From positions 1 through 34,218 of the forward strand of contig NZ_WOTA01000031.1 of the NCBI RefSeq assembly GCF_011516825.1: a stretch of 34,218 bases of DNA, read 5' to 3'. The notes under the pieces are model-generated. The model was not told where the DNA came from and did no database searches. It saw only the letters and a list, made by a program, of their open reading frames with translations. The translations under genes and the position numbers were made by a program. Numbering within the stretch: position 1 is the stretch's first letter; every line of letters begins with the position of its first letter. Of this stretch, positions 22,870 to 30,980 are shown in pieces. The DNA is from Acetobacter oeni (GTDB lineage: Bacteria > Pseudomonadota > Alphaproteobacteria > Acetobacterales > Acetobacteraceae).

Positions 22870-24157
22870 GGAGGGTTCGAAAAACTCTCTGGTTATGAGG
22901 CCCTGTGTGTGATTCCATCGTTCATCTTACGATGAGGGATGGATGATGATGCAGCCCGGTTTTTTTGATGTTGAAGATCGCCTGGCTCGTCTGAGTGGGC
23001 TTGGTGACCAGCTCGAAGCGTTTTCCCGGACTGTGGATTTTGAAGTATTCCGTCCTGACCTGGAGAAGGCTCTGGCCTATGCGGACGGGAGCAAAGGCGG
23101 CCGTCCGCCGTTTGATCCGGTGCTGATGTTCAAAATCCTGGTGATCCAGACGCTGAATAATCTGTCCGATGAACGGACGGAATATCTGATCAATGACCGC
23201 CTGTCCTTCATGCGTTTTCTTGGTCTGGGGCTGTCAGATCGCGTGCCCGATGCCAAAACGGTCTGGCTGTTTCGCGAGCGTCTGACACAGGCGGGTGCGG
23301 TCGATGGTCTGTTCAATCGCTTTGATGCAACCCTGCGGAACGCTGGTTATCTCCCGATGTCAGGGCAGATCCTGGATGCAACGCTGGTCGCGGCTCCCAG
23401 GCAGCGCAACACAAATGCTGAGAAAGCGGATCTGCGTGAAGGGCGGATCTCACAGGACTGGCAGGACAAGCCGTCAAAGCTGTCCCACAAGGACAGGCAT
23501 GCGCGGTGGACGCTGAAGTTCACGAAAGCAAAGCGGCAGGAGGATGGGACGATCCCCGCAACAGATCTTGCCATCCCATTCTTTGGCTACAAATCCCATG
23601 TCTCCATCGACCGAAAATTTCGGTTGATCCGGAAATGGAAAACAACCGATGCCGCCGCCAGTGATGGTGCGCGATTGAGAGAGGGCTTGCTGGATAAAAC
23701 CAATACGGCCTCAATAGTCTGGGCAGACACAGCCTATCGCTCAAAAGCCAACGAAGACTTCATGGAGAAGCAGGGCTTTGTCTCGAAGGTCCACAGGAAA
23801 AAGCCGCATCTCAAGCCTATGCCTCGGCACATCCAGAAATCCAACGCCGGAAAGTCCGTTATCCGGTCACGTGTCGAGCATGTCTTTGCTGATCAGAAGT
23901 CACAGACCGGACTGTTCATCCGGACAGTGGGTATCACTCGTGCAACCATGAGGATCGGGCTGGCCAATATCGTCTATAATATGCGCCGCCTTCTCTTCCT
24001 CGAGAGGATTAACGCCCACGCGTAGCAGTCCAGCGGATGATCGTTCCCGATCTGCTCAAAACGCAGAGCGAAAGCCACCCCAGGAGCCATCAATCAGCAC
24101 GCCAAAACTCTGAAATCAGGAGCCAGACGCATCAATCAACGGTTCTTCGATCTCTCC
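22870..24157 (+). mobile_element. IS5-family insertion sequence
   Basis: About 1.29 kb with one transposase gene. Imperfect terminal inverted repeats match at 14 of 19 positions (22870-22888, GGAGGGTTCGAA start; complement at 24139-24157). No clear target duplication is visible. The right end cuts directly into a LysR gene, while the left flank is not the missing LysR part, so a deletion or rearrangement followed insertion. Confidence 0.75.
22943..24025 (+). CDS. IS5-family transposase
   Basis: 360 residues and apparently intact. It has the N-terminal DUF772-type domain (FEVFRPDLEKALAYADGSKGGRPPFDPVLMFKILVIQTL) and a DDE domain: ILDATLV (first Asp), IVWADTAYRS (second Asp) and RSRVEHVFADQKSQTGL (YREK-like Glu region). 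GAGGG lies 5 nt before the first of three adjacent ATGs. A decayed copy of the same element lies at 26585-26821. Confidence 0.93.
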   Translation: MMMQPGFFDVEDRLARLSGLGDQLEAFSRTVDFEVFRPDLEKALAYADGSKGGRPPFDPVLMFKILVIQTLNNLSDERTEYLINDRLSFMRFLGLGLSDRVPDAKTVWLFRERLTQAGAVDGLFNRFDATLRNAGYLPMSGQILDATLVAAPRQRNTNAEKADLREGRISQDWQDKPSKLSHKDRHARWTLKFTKAKRQEDGTIPATDLAIPFFGYKSHVSIDRKFRLIRKWKTTDAAASDGARLREGLLDKTNTASIVWADTAYRSKANEDFMEKQGFVSKVHRKKPHLKPMPRHIQKSNAGKSVIRSRVEHVFADQKSQTGLFIRTVGITRATMRIGLANIVYNMRRLLFLERINAHA

Positions 24158-24861
24158 AGGTTATCCTCGCTGGAGTAGAAGCAGCAGAAGCAGTGGCGGC
24201 AAAAGCGTATGCCGAACCAAACGGGATGGTACGGGTAAGTTGTCCGCAGGGACTGATCCAGCGTCTGATCTCCGAAATTCTACCAGACTTCATGACAGCT
24301 TATCCAAAAGTCCGAGTGCAACTGAAGGTGATTAATCGTCCGGCAGATCTCGTTGACGATGGGATAGATATCGCGCTGCGTGCTCGTTCCGGTATTGATC
24401 CCAATAGCAGCCTGATTGTTCGGCCCCTCGGGTATTCTCGCCTAGTACTTGCAATGAGCCCTGCACTGCGCAGTAGCGGCTATGAAATGCTATCGCTCGA
24501 TCGCATAGCAGAGGTACCGACCTTGTCGATGGCGGAGACCAATGATGAAGACATCTGGCATCTGACTGGTCCGGGAAACGAGGTATATATGATACATCAT
24601 CGCCCACGCCTTTTATGTAGTAACTTTGACATGCTGCATGCCGCTGCACTCGAAGGGGTCGGCATCGCACTTCTTCCTTATCATATCGCTAGAGCATCTT
24701 TCAAATCCGGTGAGCTTATTCATGTCCTGCCTGACTGGGGGTCGCCTTTCGGCGTAGTGCAGGCGGTGTTCTCAACGAAGAAAGGATTGCTGCCAGCTAT
24801 ACGGGCGCTAATCGAATATCTCGCTATTGCAGTCCCGCGCATACTCTCTTCCGCACCATAG
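24158..24861 (+). pseudogene. LysR-type regulator, C-terminal effector domain only
   Basis: About 230 residues of a LysR substrate-binding domain: PNGMVRVSCPQGLIQRLISEILPDFMTAYPKVRVQL, DDGIDIALRAR, VRPLGYSRLVLAMSP, and AALEGVGIALLPYHIA near the end. The N-terminal DNA-binding helix-turn-helix is absent because the IS5 element ends inside the linker helix. The frame runs open into the IS end (from 24037), but that is IS sequence. Without the DNA-binding half it cannot act as a regulator. What it once controlled is unknown. Confidence 0.85.
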
Positions 24862-24972
24862 GCAGCGCCAAGTTCTTCTAATTAGGTATGCCAATGTGCC
24901 GAAGAGAGAGGTGGTCCCCATTTTTCGGACAGGGCGATAAGCTATCATCTGGCCTGAACGAGGACGGGTTTT

Positions 24973-25284
24973 ATGGGCAAGGTTACGCGGAAACGGTATG
25001 CGGCAGAGTTCAAGTCACGGGTTGCGCTGGAGGCGATCCGTGGGGAACTGACGCTGGCGGAACTGGCTTCGAAACATGGGGTACATCAGACGATGATCGC
25101 CCAGTGGAAACGGCAGGCGATCGAGGGGATGGCGGCGACCTTTTCCGGGAAGACGGTGGCTGAGCCCCCGGTCAGCCCAGCTGACGTGGAGAAACTGCAC
25201 GCGAAGATAGGCGAACTTCTCGTGGAACGGGATTTTTTGCGGGATGCCTCTGCTCGGTTGGGCGTGATCAGAGGCGGCAGATGA
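24973..25284 (+). CDS. IS3-family OrfA (HTH/leucine-zipper subunit)
   Basis: 103 residues: a HTH_Tnp_1-like domain (YAAEFKSRVALEAIRGELTLAELASKHGVHQTMIAQWKRQ) and a coiled-coil region (DVEKLHAKIGELLVERDFLRDA). It ends with an ATGA overlap into orfB. As in other IS3 elements the active transposase is probably an OrfAB product made by frameshifting, or OrfB is expressed by coupling at the overlap. Confidence 0.92.
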   Translation: MGKVTRKRYAAEFKSRVALEAIRGELTLAELASKHGVHQTMIAQWKRQAIEGMAATFSGKTVAEPPVSPADVEKLHAKIGELLVERDFLRDASARLGVIRGGR

Positions 25285-26159
25285 TTGACCTGAAGCGAGC
25301 GCGTCTGCCGATAATCCGGCAATGCACGCTGCTGCAACTCAACCGGTCGGGCGTCTACTATCGGCCTGTGCCACAGAGCGAGGCCAATCTGGAGCTGATG
25401 CAGCTGATCGACGCCCAGTTCCTGGAAACGCCGTATTATGGTTCACGGCAGATGACATGGCATCTGCGCCGCCTGGGACATGAAGTGGGCCGCAAGCGGG
25501 TCCGGCGGCTCATGGCGATCATGGGCCTGCGGGCGATCTACCAGAAGCCGCGCACGACCGTGCCCCATCCGGAGCATCGGAAATATCCATATCTGCTACG
25601 GGATCTGGTCATCAATCGGCCTGACCAGGTCTGGTGTTCCGATATCACATATATTCCCATGAAACGGGGATTTCTCTATCTCGTGGCGATCATGGACTGG
25701 TTCACGCGCAAGGTCCTGTCCTGGCGTCTGTCGAACACGATGGACGTGGAGTTCTGTATCGAGGCGCTACAGGATGCCCTCATGCGCTATGGCGCCCCGG
25801 ACATTTTCAATACTGACCAGGGGTCGCAATTTACGACACCCCGTTTCACCGGGATACTGGAAGAGCGTCAGATCCGCATCAGTATGGACGGGCGTGGGCG
25901 ATGGCTGGACAACGTGTTCATCGAGCGTCTGTGGCGGTCGCTGAAATATGAATGCGTCTACCTGCACGCGTTCGAGACCGGATCAGAGCTGAGGGCCGGG
26001 CTTGGCAGATGGATCGCCCATTATAACGAAAGGCGTCCGCATACGGCGCTGGCTGGACGTACGCCCGATGAGGCGTATCATAACGTGCCGACGCCATCTG
26101 GTCCGGGGTTAACCCCGGACCAGATGGCCAACAGCAACGCCGTCAGAAGGGCGGCATAA
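25281..26159 (+). CDS. IS3-family OrfB (DDE transposase)
   Basis: 292 residues. An HTH_21-type region (YYGSRQMTWHLRRLGHEVGRKRVRRLM) precedes the rve integrase core with WCSDITYIP (first Asp), FNTDQGSQFT (second Asp) and DNVFIERLWRSLKYE (Glu), the full DDE triad. The last 25 codons contain a perfect 36-bp palindrome (26093-26128), outside the catalytic core. Confidence 0.93.
   Translation: MIDLKRARLPIIRQCTLLQLNRSGVYYRPVPQSEANLELMQLIDAQFLETPYYGSRQMTWHLRRLGHEVGRKRVRRLMAIMGLRAIYQKPRTTVPHPEHRKYPYLLRDLVINRPDQVWCSDITYIPMKRGFLYLVAIMDWFTRKVLSWRLSNTMDVEFCIEALQDALMRYGAPDIFNTDQGSQFTTPRFTGILEERQIRISMDGRGRWLDNVFIERLWRSLKYECVYLHAFETGSELRAGLGRWIAHYNERRPHTALAGRTPDEAYHNVPTPSGPGLTPDQMANSNAVRRAA
26093..26128. 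repeat. Perfect 36-bp palindrome in the 3' end of orfB
   Basis: The 18-bp half (26093-26110) is followed directly by its exact complement (26111-26128), centred on GGTTAACC, inside coding sequence for the OrfB tail. As RNA it would be a very strong hairpin within the orfB message. It could stop transcription passing through the element or act in transposition control. Confidence 0.9.
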
Positions 26160-26314
26160 CAACAACCGGGTATAGCTTATCAAGCCCGCAAAACTGTCCG
26201 AACGGACGGGACCACCTCAGAGAGAGCCAACTCGGTGTTTAGTCCCGGGCTTTAATTGTGTGGCATTTTCACGTGAATGAAGGAAGCATTGCATTATGGA
26301 CGGTCGTCACGACC

Positions 26315-26595
26315 ATGTATGCCGTGCGAACAGCAGTACAGCGATCGCGGGCTTCGCTCACGGCGCTGAGTGAGGAGTTCGGTATCAACCCGGGAACGGT
26401 TGCCACGTGAGGGACGCGTCAGACTGACGAAGGCCAGTAGACAGGACCAGAAGCCAGCGTTTCAAACGTTCCCCGATTGGGTTCTTTCATCTCGGTATCA
26501 GCGGAAATCGAGAAAGCTGAGGGCAAGCTGTGCCTCTTCGTAAGCCATCGCCCGGACCAGCAAATTCACTGTCACACGACTGGCCGAAAAAGCCG
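26315..26595 (+). pseudogene. Decayed IS481-family transposase remnant
   Basis: Pieces read as an IS481-type transposase: first AVRTAVQRSRASLTALSEEFGINPGTV (26315-26407) ending in a stop, then, after a deletion and in shifting frames, a stretch equivalent to SPIGFFHLGI..AEGKLCLFV..RTSKF (26470-26575). Stops and frameshifts make it non-functional. It runs into the IS5 remnant at about 26590 through a shared AAAGCC. Confidence 0.65.
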
Positions 26596-26821
26596 ATGAA
26601 GACTTCATGGAAAAGCAGGGTTTTGTTTGCTGAGTTCATCGCAAGCAGCTTTATCTCAAACCGATGCCGAAGCATATCCAGAGATCCAGTGCCAGAAAAT
26701 CCGTTATCAGATCCCATATCGAGCATGTCTTTGCCGATTGAAAATCACAGACAGGACTGTTTGTCCAAAACTTGAAATTAGGGGCTGGACGCATATACTA
26801 ACGGCTCTTCGATCGCTACAT
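26585..26821 (+). pseudogene. Decayed IS5-family remnant (transposase C-terminus and right end)
   Basis: The DNA is clearly related to the end of the intact element at 22870-24157: the DEDFMEKQGFV, EHVFAD and SQTGLF coding segments are recognisable but interrupted by stops, and an internal deletion joins them to the terminal CTTGAAAT...GACGCAT...CTCTTCGAT segment that matches the right terminal repeat. It is an older copy than the intact one. DNA between 26822 and 27008 shows nothing that I recognise. Confidence 0.75.
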
Positions 26822-27010
26822 TTCATCGCACGTTGCGCATGGGAAATCTCGTGAAAAAGCTTTACGAGCCTGACCTTCCACTCCTACGGGTAGATACGCT
26901 TTCTTGGCGCTGGTGATGCTAATTTTGAAGCTGTGATCAAGGTTGCACACCCAGGATCTTAAAATATCAGTTCCAGATTAAACGTTGCGCGATCGTCTTC
27001 GCCTCGTCTA

Positions 27011-28038
27011 GAGCGGTTCCACCGAACTCTGAATCGAGAGGAGACACTGAAGGTGAAATGTGATTCACCGTTTTTGTTGATGGAGACGGTGATGGCACGA
27101 GCATTGAGTGATAATCTTCGGGAGCGGGTTGTGGAAGCTGGAGTTGCGGGAGCACCGGCCCGCTCGCTTGCAGCGCAGTTTGGAGTTGAGATTTTGTCAG
27201 CGATCCGCTGATTGCGTCGGGAACGTGAAGGCGGCGATCGCCAGGGTAAGCCACGCGGGTCACGGCTGGACGCGCATGAAGCGTTCATTGCTGGCATGAT
27301 CGAGGTGCTGAAAGACATTACGCTCAACGAGATGCTGGCGCGCCTGCAAAGCGAATGTGGCATCGAGATTGGCCGTAGCATGCTCAACCGCTGGCTGCGG
27401 CAGCACGGCCGGACATTCAAAAAAGACCGCTCATGCACTGGAGCAGGAGCGTGAAGACGTCTTGAAGCGACGGCAGGAGTGGTTCGCTCTCCAGCCCGAT
27501 CTCGATCCGCAGCGACTGGTGTTCATTGACGAAACCAGCCTCTCAACGAAACTGGCCCGTTTGCGCGGGCGTGCCTTGCGCGGGGAACGCTGCCGCGCCG
27601 GTGTGCCGCACGGCCACTGGAAAACCACGACCTTCACCGGTGGGCTACGTCTGACAGGCCTGACCGTGCCCTTCGTACATGATGGTCCCATGAACGGCAC
27701 AATCTTTCAGGTCTACGTCGAACGGGTTCTTATCCCGACACTGAAGCCGGGCAATATCGTCGTGTTGGACAATCTTCCGGCGCATAAGCTTTCTGCAATA
27801 CAGAAGGTCATTGAGCAGGCAGGGGCGGAACTGATGTTCCTTCCGCCATACAGCCCGGACTTCAATCCCATCGAGATGACCTTCTCAAAACTCAAGGCCT
27901 TGCTGCGCGCCAGAGCCGAACGGACTGTCCGTGCTCTGTGGGATACCGTCGGCGCGCTGCTTCCGGCTTTCACATACAGTGAATGCGCCAGCTTCTTTAC
28001 AGCCGCTGGATATGAACCAGACTAAAGTGGAACCGCTC
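27011..28038 (+). mobile_element. IS630-family insertion sequence (damaged)
   Basis: 1028 bp with perfect 12-bp terminal repeats GAGCGGTTCCAC (27011-27022) and its complement (28027-28038), flanked by TA on both sides (27009-27010, 28039-28040), the usual IS630/mariner target duplication. The transposase gene has a stop codon and a frame change. Confidence 0.9.
27092..28025 (+). pseudogene. IS630-family transposase, broken by a stop and a frameshift
   Basis: The N-terminal HTH part starts at 27092 (MARALSDNLRERVVEAG; GGAG upstream). A TGA at 27209-27211 falls where relatives have Trp (IR-stop-LRRERE). The frame continues (LNEMLARLQSECGIEIGRSMLNRWL) to an A6 run at about 27419-27424, where it must move by +1 to reach the DDE domain (LVFIDETSLST, VVLDNLPAHK, YSPDFNPIEMTFSKLK). 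Frameshifting at A-runs occurs in this superfamily, but usually in the -1 direction, so this shift may be an extra A. With the nonsense codon the element is probably inactive. Confidence 0.85.
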
Positions 28039-28181
28039 TAGAGCACTCAAATGAGCAAAACGCTTCTCAAAACGGAAAACAGACCTTTTCAGGACTCATT
28101 TTCTCCAATCAGTGCATGGAATTGTAATCATAGGGCAGGTCTTAAAACCAGAGAACTTTTCCAATCATCTATTTTTTTGCG

Positions 28182-29123
28182 TTATATCCACTCGCATATA
28201 GCGACAGTGGCGGGAATGACGACGACCATGCCGAGCGTCGTGAGCAGCATGATGCTGGCTGTTTCTACCTCGCACTTCCCATACTGCTGGGCAAACAGGG
28301 CAGACGGTGTGGAGGTAGGCATCGCACTTGCGACAAAAGCTGCTTTCGCCATAGCGGATTTTAGTCCCCATGCCTTGAGGGCGACGAAGAAGACTGCTGG
28401 TTGCAAGACGACACAGACGAGCGATCCCAGTATAACGGTCCTAGATCTGAGATTAAGGGAATAAGACGCAAGCGCGAGCCCGCAGGCGAAGATCGCCGCT
28501 CCTGGTGCGCAGACTGCTAGAGGCTTGAGCACGGACACGGAAACCGGCGGCATCGTCAGACCGGACAGAGACACGATGGTGCCCAGCACCGGTGCCCACA
28601 CAAGGGGGTTCTTGATCGTTTTTCCAAGCGTTCGGGCCAACGAGGGTCTCGACGTTTCTGACCTGGACGCGCTCTCGAGCAGGTAGATGACGACTGAAAC
28701 CTGTAAGAGGTTTGTGACAACCGCAGCCAGACCGACTACGCCGCCGCCGACCGTATCGCCATAGATTGGATCGAGGACCGTCAGGCCATAGATCGGTGCG
28801 GCTGTGGAGGACACCGCATAGCCGAGGAGGACTGCGGTCAGCCGGTCGCGCGTCATCATGCACAGGACGAGATAGCTCACGCCAAAGAAGAGCGAATATC
28901 CGATGATCATGACCACAACGAGTGGCCCCTGCTGAAGGAGCAAGTCGCGTTTGAAGGTCGCCATGCTGAGGAAGAGCGCAACCGGCAGGGCATATTTCAG
29001 CGCGAAATGACTGAAACCGATGGCCTGATCGTGATCGAAATCCTTGTACTTCCCGGCCAGATAGCCCAGCCCGAATATGAGGACAACCGGAGCGATGGCG
29101 GCGACGAGTATCACGAGATTCAC
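28182..29123 (-). CDS. AEC-family transporter (malate/malonate-type permease)
   Basis: 313 residues with about ten hydrophobic helices in two halves, e.g. VILVAAIAPVVLIFGLGYLAG, ALPVALFLSMATF, PLVVVMIIGYSLFFGVSYLVL and the C-terminal ASIMLLTTLGMVVVIPATVAIC. The pattern matches the auxin-efflux-carrier family, whose bacterial members move malate, malonate or related dicarboxylates. Its place 83 bp after a malic enzyme gene points to malate uptake. GGAG lies 11 nt before the ATG at 29123. A 40-bp palindrome separates the two genes and may tune the expression of the permease. Confidence 0.88.
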   Translation of the reverse strand: MNLVILVAAIAPVVLIFGLGYLAGKYKDFDHDQAIGFSHFALKYALPVALFLSMATFKRDLLLQQGPLVVVMIIGYSLFFGVSYLVLCMMTRDRLTAVLLGYAVSSTAAPIYGLTVLDPIYGDTVGGGVVGLAAVVTNLLQVSVVIYLLESASRSETSRPSLARTLGKTIKNPLVWAPVLGTIVSLSGLTMPPVSVSVLKPLAVCAPGAAIFACGLALASYSLNLRSRTVILGSLVCVVLQPAVFFVALKAWGLKSAMAKAAFVASAMPTSTPSALFAQQYGKCEVETASIMLLTTLGMVVVIPATVAICEWI

Positions 29124-29156
29124 GGATCTGCTCCGGGTTGGTGAGAGAAGGCCTCA

Positions 29157-29196
29157 TCATCCCCGGTGATCGGCTCGAGCCGATCACCGGGGATGA
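29157..29196. repeat. Perfect 40-bp palindrome between malic enzyme and permease genes
   Basis: 20-bp half (29157-29176) followed at once by its complement (29177-29196), centred on GGCTCGAGCC. It starts 10 bp after the malic enzyme stop and ends 33 bp before the permease ATG. In RNA it forms a very stable hairpin. No T-tract follows on the minus strand, so it is better read as an mRNA-stabilising or attenuating hairpin than as a full terminator. Confidence 0.9.
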
Positions 29197-29206
29197 CTTA
29201 GGTATG

Positions 29207-30838
29207 TCAGAGTTCCTTGTAGACCGGCTTGTAGAGCAGCCCCTCGATCCAGGCGCGGATATTTTCCGGACGCTCGACGGTGGCCTGTCCACTATCGAAG
29301 ATATGCTCCGCAACCCGCGTGGCGGTCGTCACTTCGGTCTCCAGGATGTTGGCTTGGAGCGGGAACAGCATGCCATGCTCGCGTGCGCTCGGCCCCACCT
29401 GATCCGCTGTCGCGGCGGCGGCGGTGATGAACATATCGTCCGTGATCCGCGCGGGACGGGTCGCGTAAACGGCGAGGCCGATTGCCGGAAAGATATAGAA
29501 ATTGTTGGCCTGTCCCGGGTGGTAGCTCTTTCCCTGATATTCGAAGTCCGGAAATTGGACTCCAGCGGCGTATAATGCTTTGCCTTTTGTCCAGGTATAG
29601 GCCTGCTCGGCCGTACATTCCGCCTTGTTCGTCGGATTGGAGAGCGGGAAGATCACCGGCCGCTCGTTCAGTTTTGCCATCTCGCGGACCACCTCCTCGG
29701 TGAATGCGCCGCCGATGGTGCTGACGCCGATCAGAATGGTCGGCTTGAAGGTTCTGACGACCTCGAGAAGATCTTTCGTCGGTTTCGCCTCGTGCGCGAA
29801 CGGCTTCTGCCACTCGTTGAGATCGGTCCGGCTGGTCTCGATCAGACCGTTGACATCGATCAGTACGATACGCTCACGCGCTTCGGCCTCGCCCAGACCC
29901 GCTTCGACCATCGCCGAGACAATCATACTTGCGATACCGATCCCGGCTGAGCCTGCGCCCAGAAAAAGGACGCGCTGATCGGCGAAAGTCTCGTTCTTGA
30001 TCTGCAGTGCCGTGGTCAGGCCTGCTACCGCGATCGCTGCGGTTCCCTGAATATCGTCATTGTAGCACAGGACCTTGTCGCGATAGCGGGCGAGAAGCCG
30101 CATCGCATCGGTACCTTTCCAGTCCTCGAAATGAATGCAGACACCGGGAAACACGTCTGTAGCGGCTTCGATAAATGCGTCTGAGATCAAATCCACCTCC
30201 GCTTCGTCTGGCGGGAGCTCGCGCAGACCAAGATAAAGCGGATCGGCCCGGAGCGCCGCGTTCGTGGTGCCTATGTCCAGTAGCACAGGCAGCAGCGCCT
30301 CGGGCGGCACCCCCGCGCAGGCGGTGTAGAGCTGGAGCTTGCCAATGGGAATGCCCATGCCGTTAGCGCCGATATCGCCAAGACCGAGAATACGGCCGCC
30401 GGTGGACACACAGATGAACCGAACGTCTTTTACCGGCCAGTTGCGCAGAATTTTTTTGAAGCGACCTTTCATGTCGCGCGTGAGATACATGCCCGCGCTG
30501 CCGCGATAGATATGTCCGTATGCCAGACAGGCATCAGCCACGGTCGGATCATAGACAATCGGCACAAACCGCGCGGGGTCGGACATCAGCGTGTGGTAGA
30601 ATAGCGTCTCGTTCCTGGCCGCCAGGCTCATGAGATAGATGTAGCGTTCGAGATCATTCGGCTTTGCGGCGAGTTGCGTCTGAACCCTCTCCAGTTGCCG
30701 GTCGATGTTTTCCACAGTCGGAGGAAGCAGACCTTCAAGGCCGAGCGATTGACGCTCAGTCATTGTAAAGGCGGTTTCCTTGTTGAGGGCGGGGTTGTTG
30801 AGGATTTCCTGTCCCCGGATCGTGCTGGCGTGGCTCAT
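29207..30838 (-). CDS. maeA: NAD-dependent malic enzyme
   Basis: 543 residues, full length for the SfcA/MaeA type. It oxidatively decarboxylates L-malate to pyruvate, CO2 and NADH in the cytosol. Signatures are the N-terminal FTMTERQSLGLEGLLPP, the Tyr-containing VYDPTVADACLAYGHIYR, the substrate region GRILGLGDIGANGMGIPIGK, the metal-site CYNDDIQGTAA, the dinucleotide fold FLGAGSAGIGIA, and late PLSNPTNKAE. GAGGAG upstream supports the ATG at 30838. With the permease downstream it forms a malate uptake and decarboxylation operon. It is bracketed by IS elements on both sides, so the operon is likely transposed cargo. Cofactor preference (NAD over NADP) is inferred from the subfamily. Confidence 0.93.
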   Translation of the reverse strand: MSHASTIRGQEILNNPALNKETAFTMTERQSLGLEGLLPPTVENIDRQLERVQTQLAAKPNDLERYIYLMSLAARNETLFYHTLMSDPARFVPIVYDPTVADACLAYGHIYRGSAGMYLTRDMKGRFKKILRNWPVKDVRFICVSTGGRILGLGDIGANGMGIPIGKLQLYTACAGVPPEALLPVLLDIGTTNAALRADPLYLGLRELPPDEAEVDLISDAFIEAATDVFPGVCIHFEDWKGTDAMRLLARYRDKVLCYNDDIQGTAAIAVAGLTTALQIKNETFADQRVLFLGAGSAGIGIASMIVSAMVEAGLGEAEARERIVLIDVNGLIETSRTDLNEWQKPFAHEAKPTKDLLEVVRTFKPTILIGVSTIGGAFTEEVVREMAKLNERPVIFPLSNPTNKAECTAEQAYTWTKGKALYAAGVQFPDFEYQGKSYHPGQANNFYIFPAIGLAVYATRPARITDDMFITAAAATADQVGPSAREHGMLFPLQANILETEVTTATRVAEHIFDSGQATVERPENIRAWIEGLLYKPVYKEL

Positions 30839-30895
30839 GTGTTCTCCTCGCGGTTCGGTAATCCCCCCATTTTTAGTGGGGCATTGAATGAGAAT

Positions 30896-30980
30896 TCAGG
30901 CAGCTGTTTTTAGTTTCTGGGCGGGGGTTAGCCCGCTGTTCCCCATGTTGGGTCTGTCATGGTTATATGTCCAGAGCCAT
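30896..30980 (-). pseudogene. C-terminal scrap of an IS3-family OrfB
   Basis: On the minus strand the last 27 codons of an IS3 transposase are readable: [19 protein letters not shown] and a short end, then TGA (30896-30898). The upstream part is cut off exactly where the next IS3-type element starts (30981). The adjoining 30840-30895 probably includes its terminal repeat and now forms the upstream region of maeA. Confidence 0.75.

Larger units (their letters stand above)
24908..26218 (+). mobile_element. IS3-family insertion sequence
   Basis: 1311 bp with ends GAGGTGGTCCC (24908-24918) and its complement (26208-26218); further matches (TTCGGACAG and GATAAGCTAT) extend the inverted repeats inward. 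The flanking 3-bp AGA on both sides (24905-24907, 26219-26221) fits an IS3 target duplication, though the context is a GA repeat. It carries orfA and orfB with a 4-bp overlap and appears intact. Confidence 0.9.
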
